64,000 bases of DNA from Stygibacter sp964604155 (GTDB lineage Bacteria; Cloacimonadota; Cloacimonadia; Cloacimonadales; TCS61), in NCBI GenBank assembly GCA_964604155.1, contig CAZRXY010000105.1:1-64000 (forward strand). Direction: 5' to 3'. Shown in pieces: positions 27,305 to 34,837 of this stretch (its first letter is position 1; every line of letters starts with the position of its first letter). Position numbers and translations under genes: made by a program. The notes beneath the pieces are model-generated. The model was not told the DNA's origin. It did no database searches and worked only from the letters and a program-made list of their open reading frames with translations.

Positions 27305-27987
27305 GACAGGTTTCCCCAGATAAAATTACCGCTCTTATTTCCGTGGTGAAACAGCAGATCGAGTGCAGAAAGTCGGGGTAAGAATTTTCCCCAGACCTGA
27401 TCATATCCCGGGTAGCGGGGGTAGCGGAAAAATTCGACTTTTATGCCTGCCTGCCGGTAAATCTTCTCTTGCAGATAGGCTTTGGCAGAAGGTCCTGTGA
27501 TATAGGTATCTGCGCCCAGGGTTTTTACAATGTTCAGTAGGCGGTGGCTTTTTTCTGTGGATGTGGAAAACTCTCTATCGTCATAGAACAGCGTCTTTAT
27601 ACCCAGCAATTTGGAGATTTCCTTGATCAGAGACTGGTTAAGATCGGATAAATAGGTCCATTGATTTGAATATATCTTCTCGATTAGCGGGAAGTATTCC
27701 TCGAAACAGGGGCATTTGCTATAGAATTGTTTCAGAGTTTTCGGATGATTATTTTTCCATCTATGATCAGCAATTACCGCTTTATTGATGGGCGTATATC
27801 TTGTGGCGTGAACAGGCACGGAGAGCCAGATTGGTCCAGTGGGGGTCTTAACAAGATTACGGTTACGCCAATCTCTTCTTGTATAATTTACAGAGTCCAG
27901 AAACACAAAGTAATCCGCTGAGCGGATAATGTGAAAATATCCTATCCAGGGCAGATAATTAGATTGGATGATTGCCACACTGCTCAT
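27301..27987 (-). CDS. WbqC family protein
   Basis: 228 residues. The family signature is at the N-terminus: AIIQSNYLPWIGYFHII, then ADYFVFLDSVNYTRRDWRNRN, and TYITGPSAKAYL in the second half. WbqC proteins occur in O-antigen and antibiotic clusters with amino-sugar genes; the exact reaction is not known to me. Between PglD/NeuD-like and WecE with 4-nt overlaps on both sides, so likely part of 4-amino-sugar synthesis or acylation. Confidence 0.88.
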   Translation of the reverse strand: MSSVAIIQSNYLPWIGYFHIIRSADYFVFLDSVNYTRRDWRNRNLVKTPTGPIWLSVPVHATRYTPINKAVIADHRWKNNHPKTLKQFYSKCPCFEEYFPLIEKIYSNQWTYLSDLNQSLIKEISKLLGIKTLFYDDREFSTSTEKSHRLLNIVKTLGADTYITGPSAKAYLQEKIYRQAGIKVEFFRYPRYPGYDQVWGKFLPRLSALDLLFHHGNKSGNFIWGNLS

Positions 27988-28643
27988 ATAGATATTCTTA
28001 AAAATCTGGCAGGATTACCTGCCCAGATCTCTTTTTCGCCAATATTATTCAGAAGCACCGACCCCATGCCTAAAGTGGAGTATTTTTTTATTACCAGATC
28101 TTCACGTACCGTGGCATTGAGAGCAATATGAACCCCTTCTTCGAGCAGGACATGAGAACTAAGACAACTTTGAGCAGCGAGATGGCAATGAGCATTAAGC
28201 ACAGTATTATGCCCTACCGAAGAATTTACCATCAGAAGGCAGCCATCGCCAATAACGGCTTCAGAAGAAACAGAGACCTGAGGCATGATAACAGTTCCGA
28301 GCCCGACTTTAGCAGAAGGAGCTACATACGCCATAGGGTGAATGAAAGTGAAGAGTGCTTCCTGAGGGATATTCAGGCTTTTAAAGATATCTATACGTTC
28401 TTTTTGTCCATCTATGCGGTATATGGTAAAAATAAACCTGAATCCCTGCTTCAGGAATAGCTGAACGTCTGTCAGAGAACCCAGTACCGGATATCCGGCT
28501 ATCTGATCACCTTTGGCAAGTCTATCGTTCAGAAAACCGCAGACACGGGCATTAGAGCTATGCTGCAGCCGGGCATCCGTGATTGCATCGGCTATCACGC
28601 TGCCATTGCCACTGCCTCCGATAATTATAATATTTTCATTCAT
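27984..28643 (-). CDS. PglD/NeuD-type sugar O/N-acyltransferase
   Basis: 219 residues from ATG 28643, 5 nt after the stop of the GT2 gene; an earlier ATG at 28670 is less likely. N-terminal Rossmann-like part (IIIIGGSGNGSVIADAI, GFLNDR) and C-terminal left-handed beta-helix hexapeptide repeats (VGLGTVIMPQVSVSSEAVIGDGCLL, SVGHNTVL, SLGMGSVLLNNIGEKEIWAGNPA), with the catalytic His in NSSVGHN. Transfers an acyl group from acyl-CoA to a nucleotide-linked amino sugar. Fits the WecE product. Confidence 0.87.
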   Translation of the reverse strand: MNENIIIIGGSGNGSVIADAITDARLQHSSNARVCGFLNDRLAKGDQIAGYPVLGSLTDVQLFLKQGFRFIFTIYRIDGQKERIDIFKSLNIPQEALFTFIHPMAYVAPSAKVGLGTVIMPQVSVSSEAVIGDGCLLMVNSSVGHNTVLNAHCHLAAQSCLSSHVLLEEGVHIALNATVREDLVIKKYSTLGMGSVLLNNIGEKEIWAGNPARFLRISI

Positions 28644-28647
28644 ACTA

Positions 28648-29406
28648 TTATCCCTTGTATATCTCATCAATAATAAATACGGGACGAAATTGCAAGAGAA
28701 ATTTTTTTCCCAGCAATTTCTGAGCCGGGATATTGTAAGGAAGAATCCGGCACAGGGCGAGACGCATCATTTTTCCGAAAGTATAACTGCTTTTTAGTTT
28801 GTTTTTTTCGCGAGGTAAGGCAATAGATTCCCAGGAATATTCTGAAGCGTGAATATAGCTAAGCACCGTTCCGGGAGATTGCAAAGCCTCATTAAGATGA
28901 TCCAGGCATTTTTTTTTCATAATTCTGAAAACACCTGAACGGCGGGGAAATCTCAATCTCGTCAATAGGGTTGTGAGAAAATAAAAAGTATCAGAAAGAA
29001 AATTACGCCATACTGATCTATTTATCTGCCGTCTGGTGGCAATAATCATATCCGTATTTACCCGCCTGATCTTCTCGTAGAGCAGGATAATATCTTCCGG
29101 TTTATCCTGCAGGTCAGAATCCATTACAGCGATGTAATCACCTTCTGCCTTTGTGAAACCTGCTGCTATGGCATTTGACTGTCCGAAATTTTTCTTAAGC
29201 TTGATAATCGTCACTGCGGGATATATTTTTTGCAGCTCTCTCATCAATGGGAGTGAATCATCTGTGGAACCATCATCTATCAGAATAATCTGATACCGCT
29301 TATTAAGTGATTCCAGAGCTTTATTTAGCCGCAGAATAAAATCTTCAAGAGAATCTGCCCCGTTGAATAGAGGAGCTACAATTGATAATTCAATATTCGA
29401 TGTCAT
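28648..29406 (-). CDS. Family 2 glycosyltransferase (DPM1/ArnC-like)
   Basis: 252 residues. SIVAPLFNGADSL, IDDGSTDDS, KKNFGQSNAIAAG and AVMDSDLQDKPED (metal-binding DxD) mark the polyprenyl-phosphate glycosyltransferase-like GT2 group. It ends near RPVFIIDEIYKG and lacks the two C-terminal membrane helices of ArnC. Likely loads a sugar onto undecaprenyl phosphate. ATGA overlap with the upstream flippase-like gene. Confidence 0.87.
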   Translation of the reverse strand: MTSNIELSIVAPLFNGADSLEDFILRLNKALESLNKRYQIILIDDGSTDDSLPLMRELQKIYPAVTIIKLKKNFGQSNAIAAGFTKAEGDYIAVMDSDLQDKPEDIILLYEKIRRVNTDMIIATRRQINRSVWRNFLSDTFYFLTTLLTRLRFPRRSGVFRIMKKKCLDHLNEALQSPGTVLSYIHASEYSWESIALPREKNKLKSSYTFGKMMRLALCRILPYNIPAQKLLGKKFLLQFRPVFIIDEIYKG

Positions 29407-30374
29407 TCTCGTTTTCCGGGAGGTGAGGTGTGAATAGCCAGACTGAGAATTCCTCCGATCAGAGCCGGTATCCCGGCTTGGATCAAGAAATTAAGCAGTG
29501 AAAGCGTAATCAGTGATTGAGCCGGAATACCGAACTGCTGATAGAAATAAATGAAGGCGCCTTCGCGTATGCCAAATCCGGCGACCGTAAAAGGTAAGAG
29601 CGAGATAACCTGGATAATGGGGATCAGGCAGAAATGATTGATCATCGGCAGATTATAGCCCATAAACCTGAAAAGGCAATAGATCACAAAATAACTCATT
29701 ATCTGTACGGAAAGGATAAGCAGTGCTGCGGCTGCAAGTTTTTTTTTATCTGCTTTTTTCCAGGAAAGCAGAAGCAGCCTGATAAAGCGGAGAACTCGCC
29801 GGAGAATACTATTTCCGGTCACGGTGTCCTTTAGTTCCGGCATCAGGGCAACCAAAGATACCAGCCCCAGCATTGTTGCAAGCAATACGATCAATATCGA
29901 TTGCAATTTACCCGTCTGCGGATGACCAGGAAAGAATCCCGCTATCAAGGCAGTAGTTAGAAGGATAAGAATTCCAAAAAACTTTTCCAGCACAATAGAG
30001 CCAATAGTTTTTTCTTTGATCTCAGGATAACTATGAGCCACCAGAACCATTCTAATAAAAGCAAAGCCATCTGACGAGGGCAGCATTACTCCCCAGAAAA
30101 TGGATAGGAAATTGAACTTTATCAATTTAGATAAGCGTATTTTAACATTTACCGCTCTCAGCACAATTTGCCAGCGCCAGCCGGCAAGAAACGGAGTAAG
30201 CAGGACAGCATTGATAATACAGGGCAGCAGCCAGAGGGGCGCTTGAATATCTGATTTGAGAGTTTTTAGCGAATAGCCCCAGCGAATGATCAGATAAGAT
30301 AGCAGCAATATCGTAGCTGCCAGTTGCAGTAATTTCAGGATTTTTTTTCTATCGGTCAACCGAGTATCTCCCAC
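29403..30374 (-). CDS. UPF0104/LPG-synthase-TM family membrane protein
   Basis: 323 residues with about 8 membrane helices. Family marks: VLRAVNVKIRLSKLIKFNFLSIFWGVMLPSSDGFAFIRMV, VLEKFFGI and LLPFTVAGFGIREGAF near the C-terminus (GxGxREG motif). Such proteins (AglD2, MprF-TM like) accompany DPM-like GT2 enzymes and may flip lipid-linked sugars. Start at 30374 lies within the end of nadA; a slightly later start is possible. Confidence 0.82.
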   Translation of the reverse strand: MGDTRLTDRKKILKLLQLAATILLLSYLIIRWGYSLKTLKSDIQAPLWLLPCIINAVLLTPFLAGWRWQIVLRAVNVKIRLSKLIKFNFLSIFWGVMLPSSDGFAFIRMVLVAHSYPEIKEKTIGSIVLEKFFGILILLTTALIAGFFPGHPQTGKLQSILIVLLATMLGLVSLVALMPELKDTVTGNSILRRVLRFIRLLLLSWKKADKKKLAAAALLILSVQIMSYFVIYCLFRFMGYNLPMINHFCLIPIIQVISLLPFTVAGFGIREGAFIYFYQQFGIPAQSLITLSLLNFLIQAGIPALIGGILSLAIHTSPPGKRE

Positions 30375-31282
30375 ATCCGTTTCAAAGAGCTCAAAGATTT
30401 TTCTGCAACAGCCGGATCTAGATTAACTTCATATCGCTCATCAAGCAGAGCTTCTTTAACCAGCTTCAGGTTTATCAGTTTCATATCTTCGCAAATCATC
30501 CGTGGGCTGAGAGGGGTCAGTTTTTTATGGGGAAAACGCTTTTTTAATTGATCATATAGACCCGTTTCTGTGCCCAGTATCAGCTTGTTATGATCTTGAG
30601 CGTATTCTATCATCTGACTGGTTGAACATACCATGTCTGCCATTTTGCAAACTTCCAGTTCGCATTCCGGATGAACCAGCAATGAATAATCGGGGAATCT
30701 GTCTTTTTGCTCTTTCGCTTCCCGATAACTTATCTGGTGGTGTACGTAGCAATAGCTGTTGAACATGATCAGTTTTCTACCGGTGCGGTATTCCACCCAT
30801 TTTCCGATGTTGCTATCCGGGATGAAAATGATCTGTTTATGATCAGGTAATGCCTGCACAATCTTCACGCAATTAGCAGAGGTGCACGTAATTGTGCTTT
30901 CAGCCCGTAATTCTGCTGCGGAATTAACATAACAGACCACTTCTGCTGCCGGGTAGTTCCTTTTGAGTGCCCGAAGCTCCTGAACTTTATTCATATTAGC
31001 CAAGCGGCAATCTGCTGAAGGATGTGCCATGAACACCTTTTTATCAGGATTGAGCAGTTTGGCAGATTCTCCCATGATCCTGATACTGCTCACCAGAATC
31101 CTGCCAGACTCCGAATTCGCAGCATTTAATGCCATTTGCAGGGAATCACCCACATAATCGGATATATCCTGCACATCAGTATCCACATAGTTGTGGGCAA
31201 TAATATAATAGTCTTTCTCACGCTTCAAAGAGAGAATTTCTTCCTTTAGCCTGTCAACATCAATTTTATCTATTGGGTTCAT
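30356..31282 (-). CDS. nadA: Quinolinate synthase A, divergent second copy
   Basis: 308 residues. NadA condenses iminoaspartate and dihydroxyacetone phosphate to quinolinate with one [4Fe-4S] cluster. The three cluster Cys are present with normal spacing: C92 (ADC), C178 (NSYCYVH) and C264 (MICEDM). Active-site motifs AHNY, CYVNS, HPEC and GTETGL are kept. It departs from the canonical NadA at residues 63-78 (VSSIRIMGESAK instead of VFxGVxFMAETAK). Unlike the copy at 55311, it sits inside a polysaccharide operon, 9 nt downstream of the CapK-like gene. Confidence 0.85.
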   Translation of the reverse strand: MNPIDKIDVDRLKEEILSLKREKDYYIIAHNYVDTDVQDISDYVGDSLQMALNAANSESGRILVSSIRIMGESAKLLNPDKKVFMAHPSADCRLANMNKVQELRALKRNYPAAEVVCYVNSAAELRAESTITCTSANCVKIVQALPDHKQIIFIPDSNIGKWVEYRTGRKLIMFNSYCYVHHQISYREAKEQKDRFPDYSLLVHPECELEVCKMADMVCSTSQMIEYAQDHNKLILGTETGLYDQLKKRFPHKKLTPLSPRMICEDMKLINLKLVKEALLDERYEVNLDPAVAEKSLSSLKRMWEILG

Positions 31283-31291
31283 TTATTCTCC

Positions 31292-32590
31292 TTACAGATT
31301 TCTGCCGGCAATTTTTGAAATAATAAAGGGTGTTTTGCCTCCGGCTGTTTTCTCTAAATGTGTTACTATATTAAAATCAAGCTTCATCTCGTTACCAATC
31401 CGTTTGCGTAATCCTGCTTCCAACGCTTCCTGTGATGCTTCATTATAGTTATTATCTACAACCACGCGAATCAGAAGATGGTCATACTCATCCTGCACAC
31501 ATTGAGAGATAATCACGCCTTTTGCCTGATCCACAGAGTGAGACATCACTGCTCCAAGAATTCTGCCATCGGGTGTATATATTGCATCACAATCCTTGCC
31601 GAATATTTCTTCCACAACCCTGAAAGCTCTGCCACAGGCACATTCTGAATTTGACGGCTGCACTCTGTCACGCGTGTCATACCGTATCAAGGGCATCATG
31701 TAATTATAAAAATTTGTCCCCACCAGCCTCCCTTCTTCAGTTGCAGGCTTCTCGTTATCCTCTACAATTTCCATATAGGCAAAATCTTCGATTAGATGCA
31801 GGCTGCCTTTTTCGCATTGGGAGATCATTGCGCTGCCCTCGTGCATAGAATGAAAATCAAAAACCGGGCAATCATAGAGATCGATCAGCATCTTGCGTTT
31901 CTCGCCTGAGAGTTTCTCGCCGTAAGTAATTATCGAATGAGGAGAAGGTATCTTTATGCCGCTTTCAGCAGCGAAACGGGCAATCATTAGAATATCAAAA
32001 GGAAAACCGATAATATTTTTCACAGGCTTTTTGATTATCTCTTCGACTAGCCGGAGGGCAGAAGACCTGCTTAACCTGTTTGAATCATAGCGAATTATGT
32101 TATAAAGCGGATTTAATTGAAAATCTGACTCTTTTAGATAATAGCTTTGAACCATCAGCGTTCTTCTTCGAAGGCGGTATCCCGCCCAATAGAAGCTGCG
32201 CAATAAAGCAGCAATTTTATTTGCCTGCACGGCATCATTCAAAGCAAAATGCAGTGGTGTCCCGGTGGAACCGCTGGTGGAATCCCAGATGATGTTCCTG
32301 CTATTTGCCTGATCAGATAAAAATTCTTCTGGTCTGGTTCGCACAATTTCCTTATTCAAAAGAGGGATTTTGCACATGTCTTCTCTGCCTCTGAATTTAT
32401 CAGCTTCAAATCCCATTTTTCTAAACAGCTTGCGATAATACGGCACATGCTTATCTGCATATTTAATCAATTGCTTCAGGCGTTCATCCTGATATCTTTT
32501 TAGGTTCTGCCGATCCCAGTACTGTGACCTGTTGTAAAAACTGTGTCTGAATAATACTTGTAGCGGAAGCTGGAAGATTGATTTTTCCAT
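31292..32590 (-). CDS. CapK/PaaK-like adenylate-forming enzyme
   Basis: 432 residues. PaaK-type: KHVPYYRKLF near the start, phosphate loop SGSTGTPLHF, TYGEKLSGE, the SMHEGSA stretch and YDTRDR, then a C-terminal lid with CGRAFRVVEEI(x)GR-like pattern. CapK-type members occur in capsule clusters. Expected to activate a carboxylic acid as acyl-AMP and perhaps acyl-CoA; substrate unknown. 7 nt after the CitE-like gene. Confidence 0.85.
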   Translation of the reverse strand: MEKSIFQLPLQVLFRHSFYNRSQYWDRQNLKRYQDERLKQLIKYADKHVPYYRKLFRKMGFEADKFRGREDMCKIPLLNKEIVRTRPEEFLSDQANSRNIIWDSTSGSTGTPLHFALNDAVQANKIAALLRSFYWAGYRLRRRTLMVQSYYLKESDFQLNPLYNIIRYDSNRLSRSSALRLVEEIIKKPVKNIIGFPFDILMIARFAAESGIKIPSPHSIITYGEKLSGEKRKMLIDLYDCPVFDFHSMHEGSAMISQCEKGSLHLIEDFAYMEIVEDNEKPATEEGRLVGTNFYNYMMPLIRYDTRDRVQPSNSECACGRAFRVVEEIFGKDCDAIYTPDGRILGAVMSHSVDQAKGVIISQCVQDEYDHLLIRVVVDNNYNEASQEALEAGLRKRIGNEMKLDFNIVTHLEKTAGGKTPFIISKIAGRNL

Positions 32591-32597
32591 ATTTTTT

Positions 32598-33494
32598 TTA
32601 CGCTCTTGAATTTTCCCACTTTTCTATCAGCCGGCTTCGTCTGATTATTAATTCTGCTCTTTTCAGCATTGGCGGACCAATAAAGCGATCATCCAGCACT
32701 GCTACCCCTCTTTCTTCAGTTTCGGCAATTTTTGTTAATCTGATGATCTCTATTGCTTCTGAAACCTCTGAATTTGAGGGCGTGAAATATCTGTGCACAA
32801 GCTCAATCTCTTTGGGGTGCAAAACCAGCATCCCTTCAAATCCCAGATTTTTTGCTAATTGCAGATTTGCTTCCAAATCATCAAGATCATGAACATTCAC
32901 ATGAACAGTATCTATGGGAATAATGGAATTTGATCTTGCCGTTATCGCTATTTTTGCCCGGGGATACAAAAGACTTTCACCTCTTACGTCATGGATACCC
33001 TGCAAATCTGTAATAAAATCTTCACACCCGAAGGCTATTGCTATTATCCGCCGGGAAGTACTACATATTTCATCTAAATGTACTAAAGCCGAACAGGTCT
33101 CTATTATTGGTATCAGCTTGAGTTCATTTGGTTTTTTCTTGTTTTTCTGCTCTGCTACCTGCAGCAATCTATCAATAAACCTAATATCATCGCAATTAAA
33201 GGCTTTGGGAAATAAAAATCCTGTAACAGGCAACTGGCTGAAAACCCTGACTTCGTCCTGTAATAATTTGCTATTCCGGTCATTTAAACGGATAAACAGC
33301 AAATGGCGGTGAAATATTCCTTCTTTGATCAATTGGCTGCAAAGCTGTCTTGCTTTTATCTTGTTCTCTGCCGGTACTACGGAATCCTCCAGATCAAGTA
33401 TGAGTGCGTCTGATCTTGTGATTGCCGCTTTTCGCAGAAGCTTTTCCCTGTGCCCTGGCACAAAGAGTAGTGACCGTAACACAAAATCAATCAC
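32598..33494 (-). CDS. HpcH/HpaI (CitE-like) malyl/citramalyl-CoA lyase family protein
   Basis: 298 residues, TIM-barrel. CitE marks: LRSLLFVPGHREKLL, ALILDLEDSVVP, FIRLNDRNS, IPIIETCSAL (metal-binding Glu), AFGCEDFITDL and YPRAKIAI. Lone CitE-like proteins make or split beta-hydroxyacyl-CoA such as malyl-CoA. Overlaps the MaoC gene by 8 nt, which suggests consecutive reactions (lyase/synthase then dehydratase). No citD or citF nearby, so not a citrate lyase subunit. Confidence 0.85.
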   Translation of the reverse strand: MIDFVLRSLLFVPGHREKLLRKAAITRSDALILDLEDSVVPAENKIKARQLCSQLIKEGIFHRHLLFIRLNDRNSKLLQDEVRVFSQLPVTGFLFPKAFNCDDIRFIDRLLQVAEQKNKKKPNELKLIPIIETCSALVHLDEICSTSRRIIAIAFGCEDFITDLQGIHDVRGESLLYPRAKIAITARSNSIIPIDTVHVNVHDLDDLEANLQLAKNLGFEGMLVLHPKEIELVHRYFTPSNSEVSEAIEIIRLTKIAETEERGVAVLDDRFIGPPMLKRAELIIRRSRLIEKWENSRA

Positions 33495-33951
33495 TGCTCA
33501 TTCTCGCTGGTATCAGAACATTTCTGATTAAGGTTAATACAAGCTGATTTCTTTGATTATAGGCAGAAGTTCTGACCCTGATTATTCCCCGATCCGGTTT
33601 TGAGCGTGACTTTTTTATATTCAGTATTTCTGATTCCACGCGGATAGTATCACCAATATAAACCGGAGCTGCATGATGCACTTTTTCATAATCAAGATTT
33701 GCTATTGCCTTACCACTGATATCTCTCACCGTGAGCCCCACAGACAGCGAAAATACAAGAGTCCCCACCACAACACGCCTGCCGAATTCTGTTTTCTCTG
33801 CATAATTGCTATTTAGATGCAGCGGGTGATGATTCATCGTTAACAGGCAGAACAGGTTGTTATCACTTTCTGTGATAGTTTTTGCCGGTTCATGAATTAT
33901 CACTTCTCCTGCTTGAAATTCTTCCAGGTATCTGCCAAATGATGATCCCAT
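33487..33951 (-). CDS. MaoC-like hydratase/dehydratase
   Basis: 154 residues, hot-dog fold. Hydratase motif NNLFCLLTMNHHPLHLNSNYAEKTEFGRRVVVGTL with the Asp/His pair (SD...MNHHPLH). Resembles the enzymes that hydrate mesaconyl-CoA-type substrates and are found beside CitE proteins. First gene of the ten-gene operon (33951 to 24420); the promoter should lie in the 34.0 kb intergenic region. Confidence 0.85.
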   Translation of the reverse strand: MGSSFGRYLEEFQAGEVIIHEPAKTITESDNNLFCLLTMNHHPLHLNSNYAEKTEFGRRVVVGTLVFSLSVGLTVRDISGKAIANLDYEKVHHAAPVYIGDTIRVESEILNIKKSRSKPDRGIIRVRTSAYNQRNQLVLTLIRNVLIPARMSSD

Positions 33952-34047
33952 TTTCCTTACTCCTTTTTTTAATTTTCGCGCAATCTCACTGCCGTTACAC
34001 GTAATTCCTTACTGCAGGCAACTGGATTGATTGTATATTAATTTATC

Positions 34048-34088
34048 TGTCAAGCAAAATTATTCTCCTGGCATACCCCCGAAATTTA
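34048..34088 (-). promoter_or_regulatory. Promoter-like element GGGGGTATGCCAG + TTGACA (copy 2)
   Basis: On the minus strand TAAATTTCGGGGGTATGCCAG, 14 nt, TTGACA. It lies about 100-140 bp upstream of the MaoC start and probably drives the ten-gene glycan operon. An AT-rich TAATATACAAT follows the TTGACA. Confidence 0.5.
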
Positions 34089-34411
34089 ATTGTAAGGTTG
34101 TAATATTGAACTTATGAAATTATTGGTCGTCACCATTGCGAAGGACTAAAGACCATTAGCACGGTAACTTAGATTAAAGAAGTGTCCTCATCCAAAACCT
34201 TGCGAATGGTCGCCAGACCTTCACAATGGTTGACCTTGAGAACAATCTTTATCTCACATAATATAAATCATTTAACAATACCAAAAATTATAAAATCGGG
34301 GGGATGCCTGTATTTATTCTCACTCTGGCAACTTCCCGATTTTTTTTATTTGGCTAAAAAAATTATCCTGCAGGGGTGATGGGATAATTGTGAATTTTGG
34401 ATTTTGAATGA

Positions 34412-34476
34412 TTAGCCCCGGGATTTTAGCTCGGAGATTGGGATGTCTCTCTGAAAAGGGATTTATCACAGGATAA
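34412..34476. repeat. AGCCCCGG-TTTAGCTCGG repeat (copy 2 of 3)
   Basis: AGCCCCGGGATTTTAGCTCGG, then GGGATGTCTCTCTGAAAAGGG and ATTTATCACAGG. Same order of blocks as at 24244 and 37184. Confidence 0.75.
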
Positions 34477-34493
34477 AGTTTGATTTCTGATTT

Positions 34494-34547
34494 GGGGTTA
34501 AAACCCCCACTATTTGGGTTATTAGATCCACGAGTTAATACTCATGG
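34494..34547. repeat. Paired-hairpin intergenic repeat (copy 3)
   Basis: GGGGTTAAAACCCCC (34494-34508) and CCACGAGTTAATACTCATGG (34528-34547); same orientation as copy 2. Confidence 0.85.
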
Positions 34548-34837
34548 CTATTCATTTATATAGCAGGCTGAAAATTATGGCTATTTCTCAGTTTCAGCCC
34601 AGCAGCCGCTTATATGTATTCTGCGAAGTATTAGAGTTATCTTACGGTTATACAATGGAGAGGTATATATGAATGAATAAAGGAAAAGAAAGAGATGGTA
34701 TTTAAAAAATATTACAAATATTTCTTGACAGGAAAATGGCAAGTGTCCCTTGTTAGAGTCGGACGTGGGACGAGTGATATTCAGTGGTTTGTAATGAGGT
34801 ATCTTCTGTTAGTGAATGTCCCTGTATTGGAGGAATA

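Larger units (their letters stand above)
33952..34837. other. 886-bp repeat-rich intergenic region between divergent genes
   Basis: No gene seen. From left: TGTCAA (34048-34053) and CTGGCATACCCCCGAAATTTA (34068-34088) on the MaoC side; a block TATTGAACTTATGAAATTATTGGTCGTCACCATTGCGAAGG matching 23809-23850; an inverted partner near 34199-34237; a terminator-like hairpin AAATCGGG (34293-34300) with CCCGATTT (34335-34342) and T8, pointing right but with no gene before it; an AGCCCCGGGATTTTAGCTCGG repeat (34412-34476); the paired hairpins at 34494-34547; and a TTGACA (34725) before the beta-helix gene. Confidence 0.8.

Noticed and set aside
30356..31282. Treating the first NadA as a non-functional paralogue
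   Set aside because: All three cluster cysteines and the catalytic motifs are present with normal spacing.
32598..33494. Calling the CitE-like gene a citrate lyase subunit
   Set aside because: No citD, citF or citC is nearby; its partner gene is MaoC.
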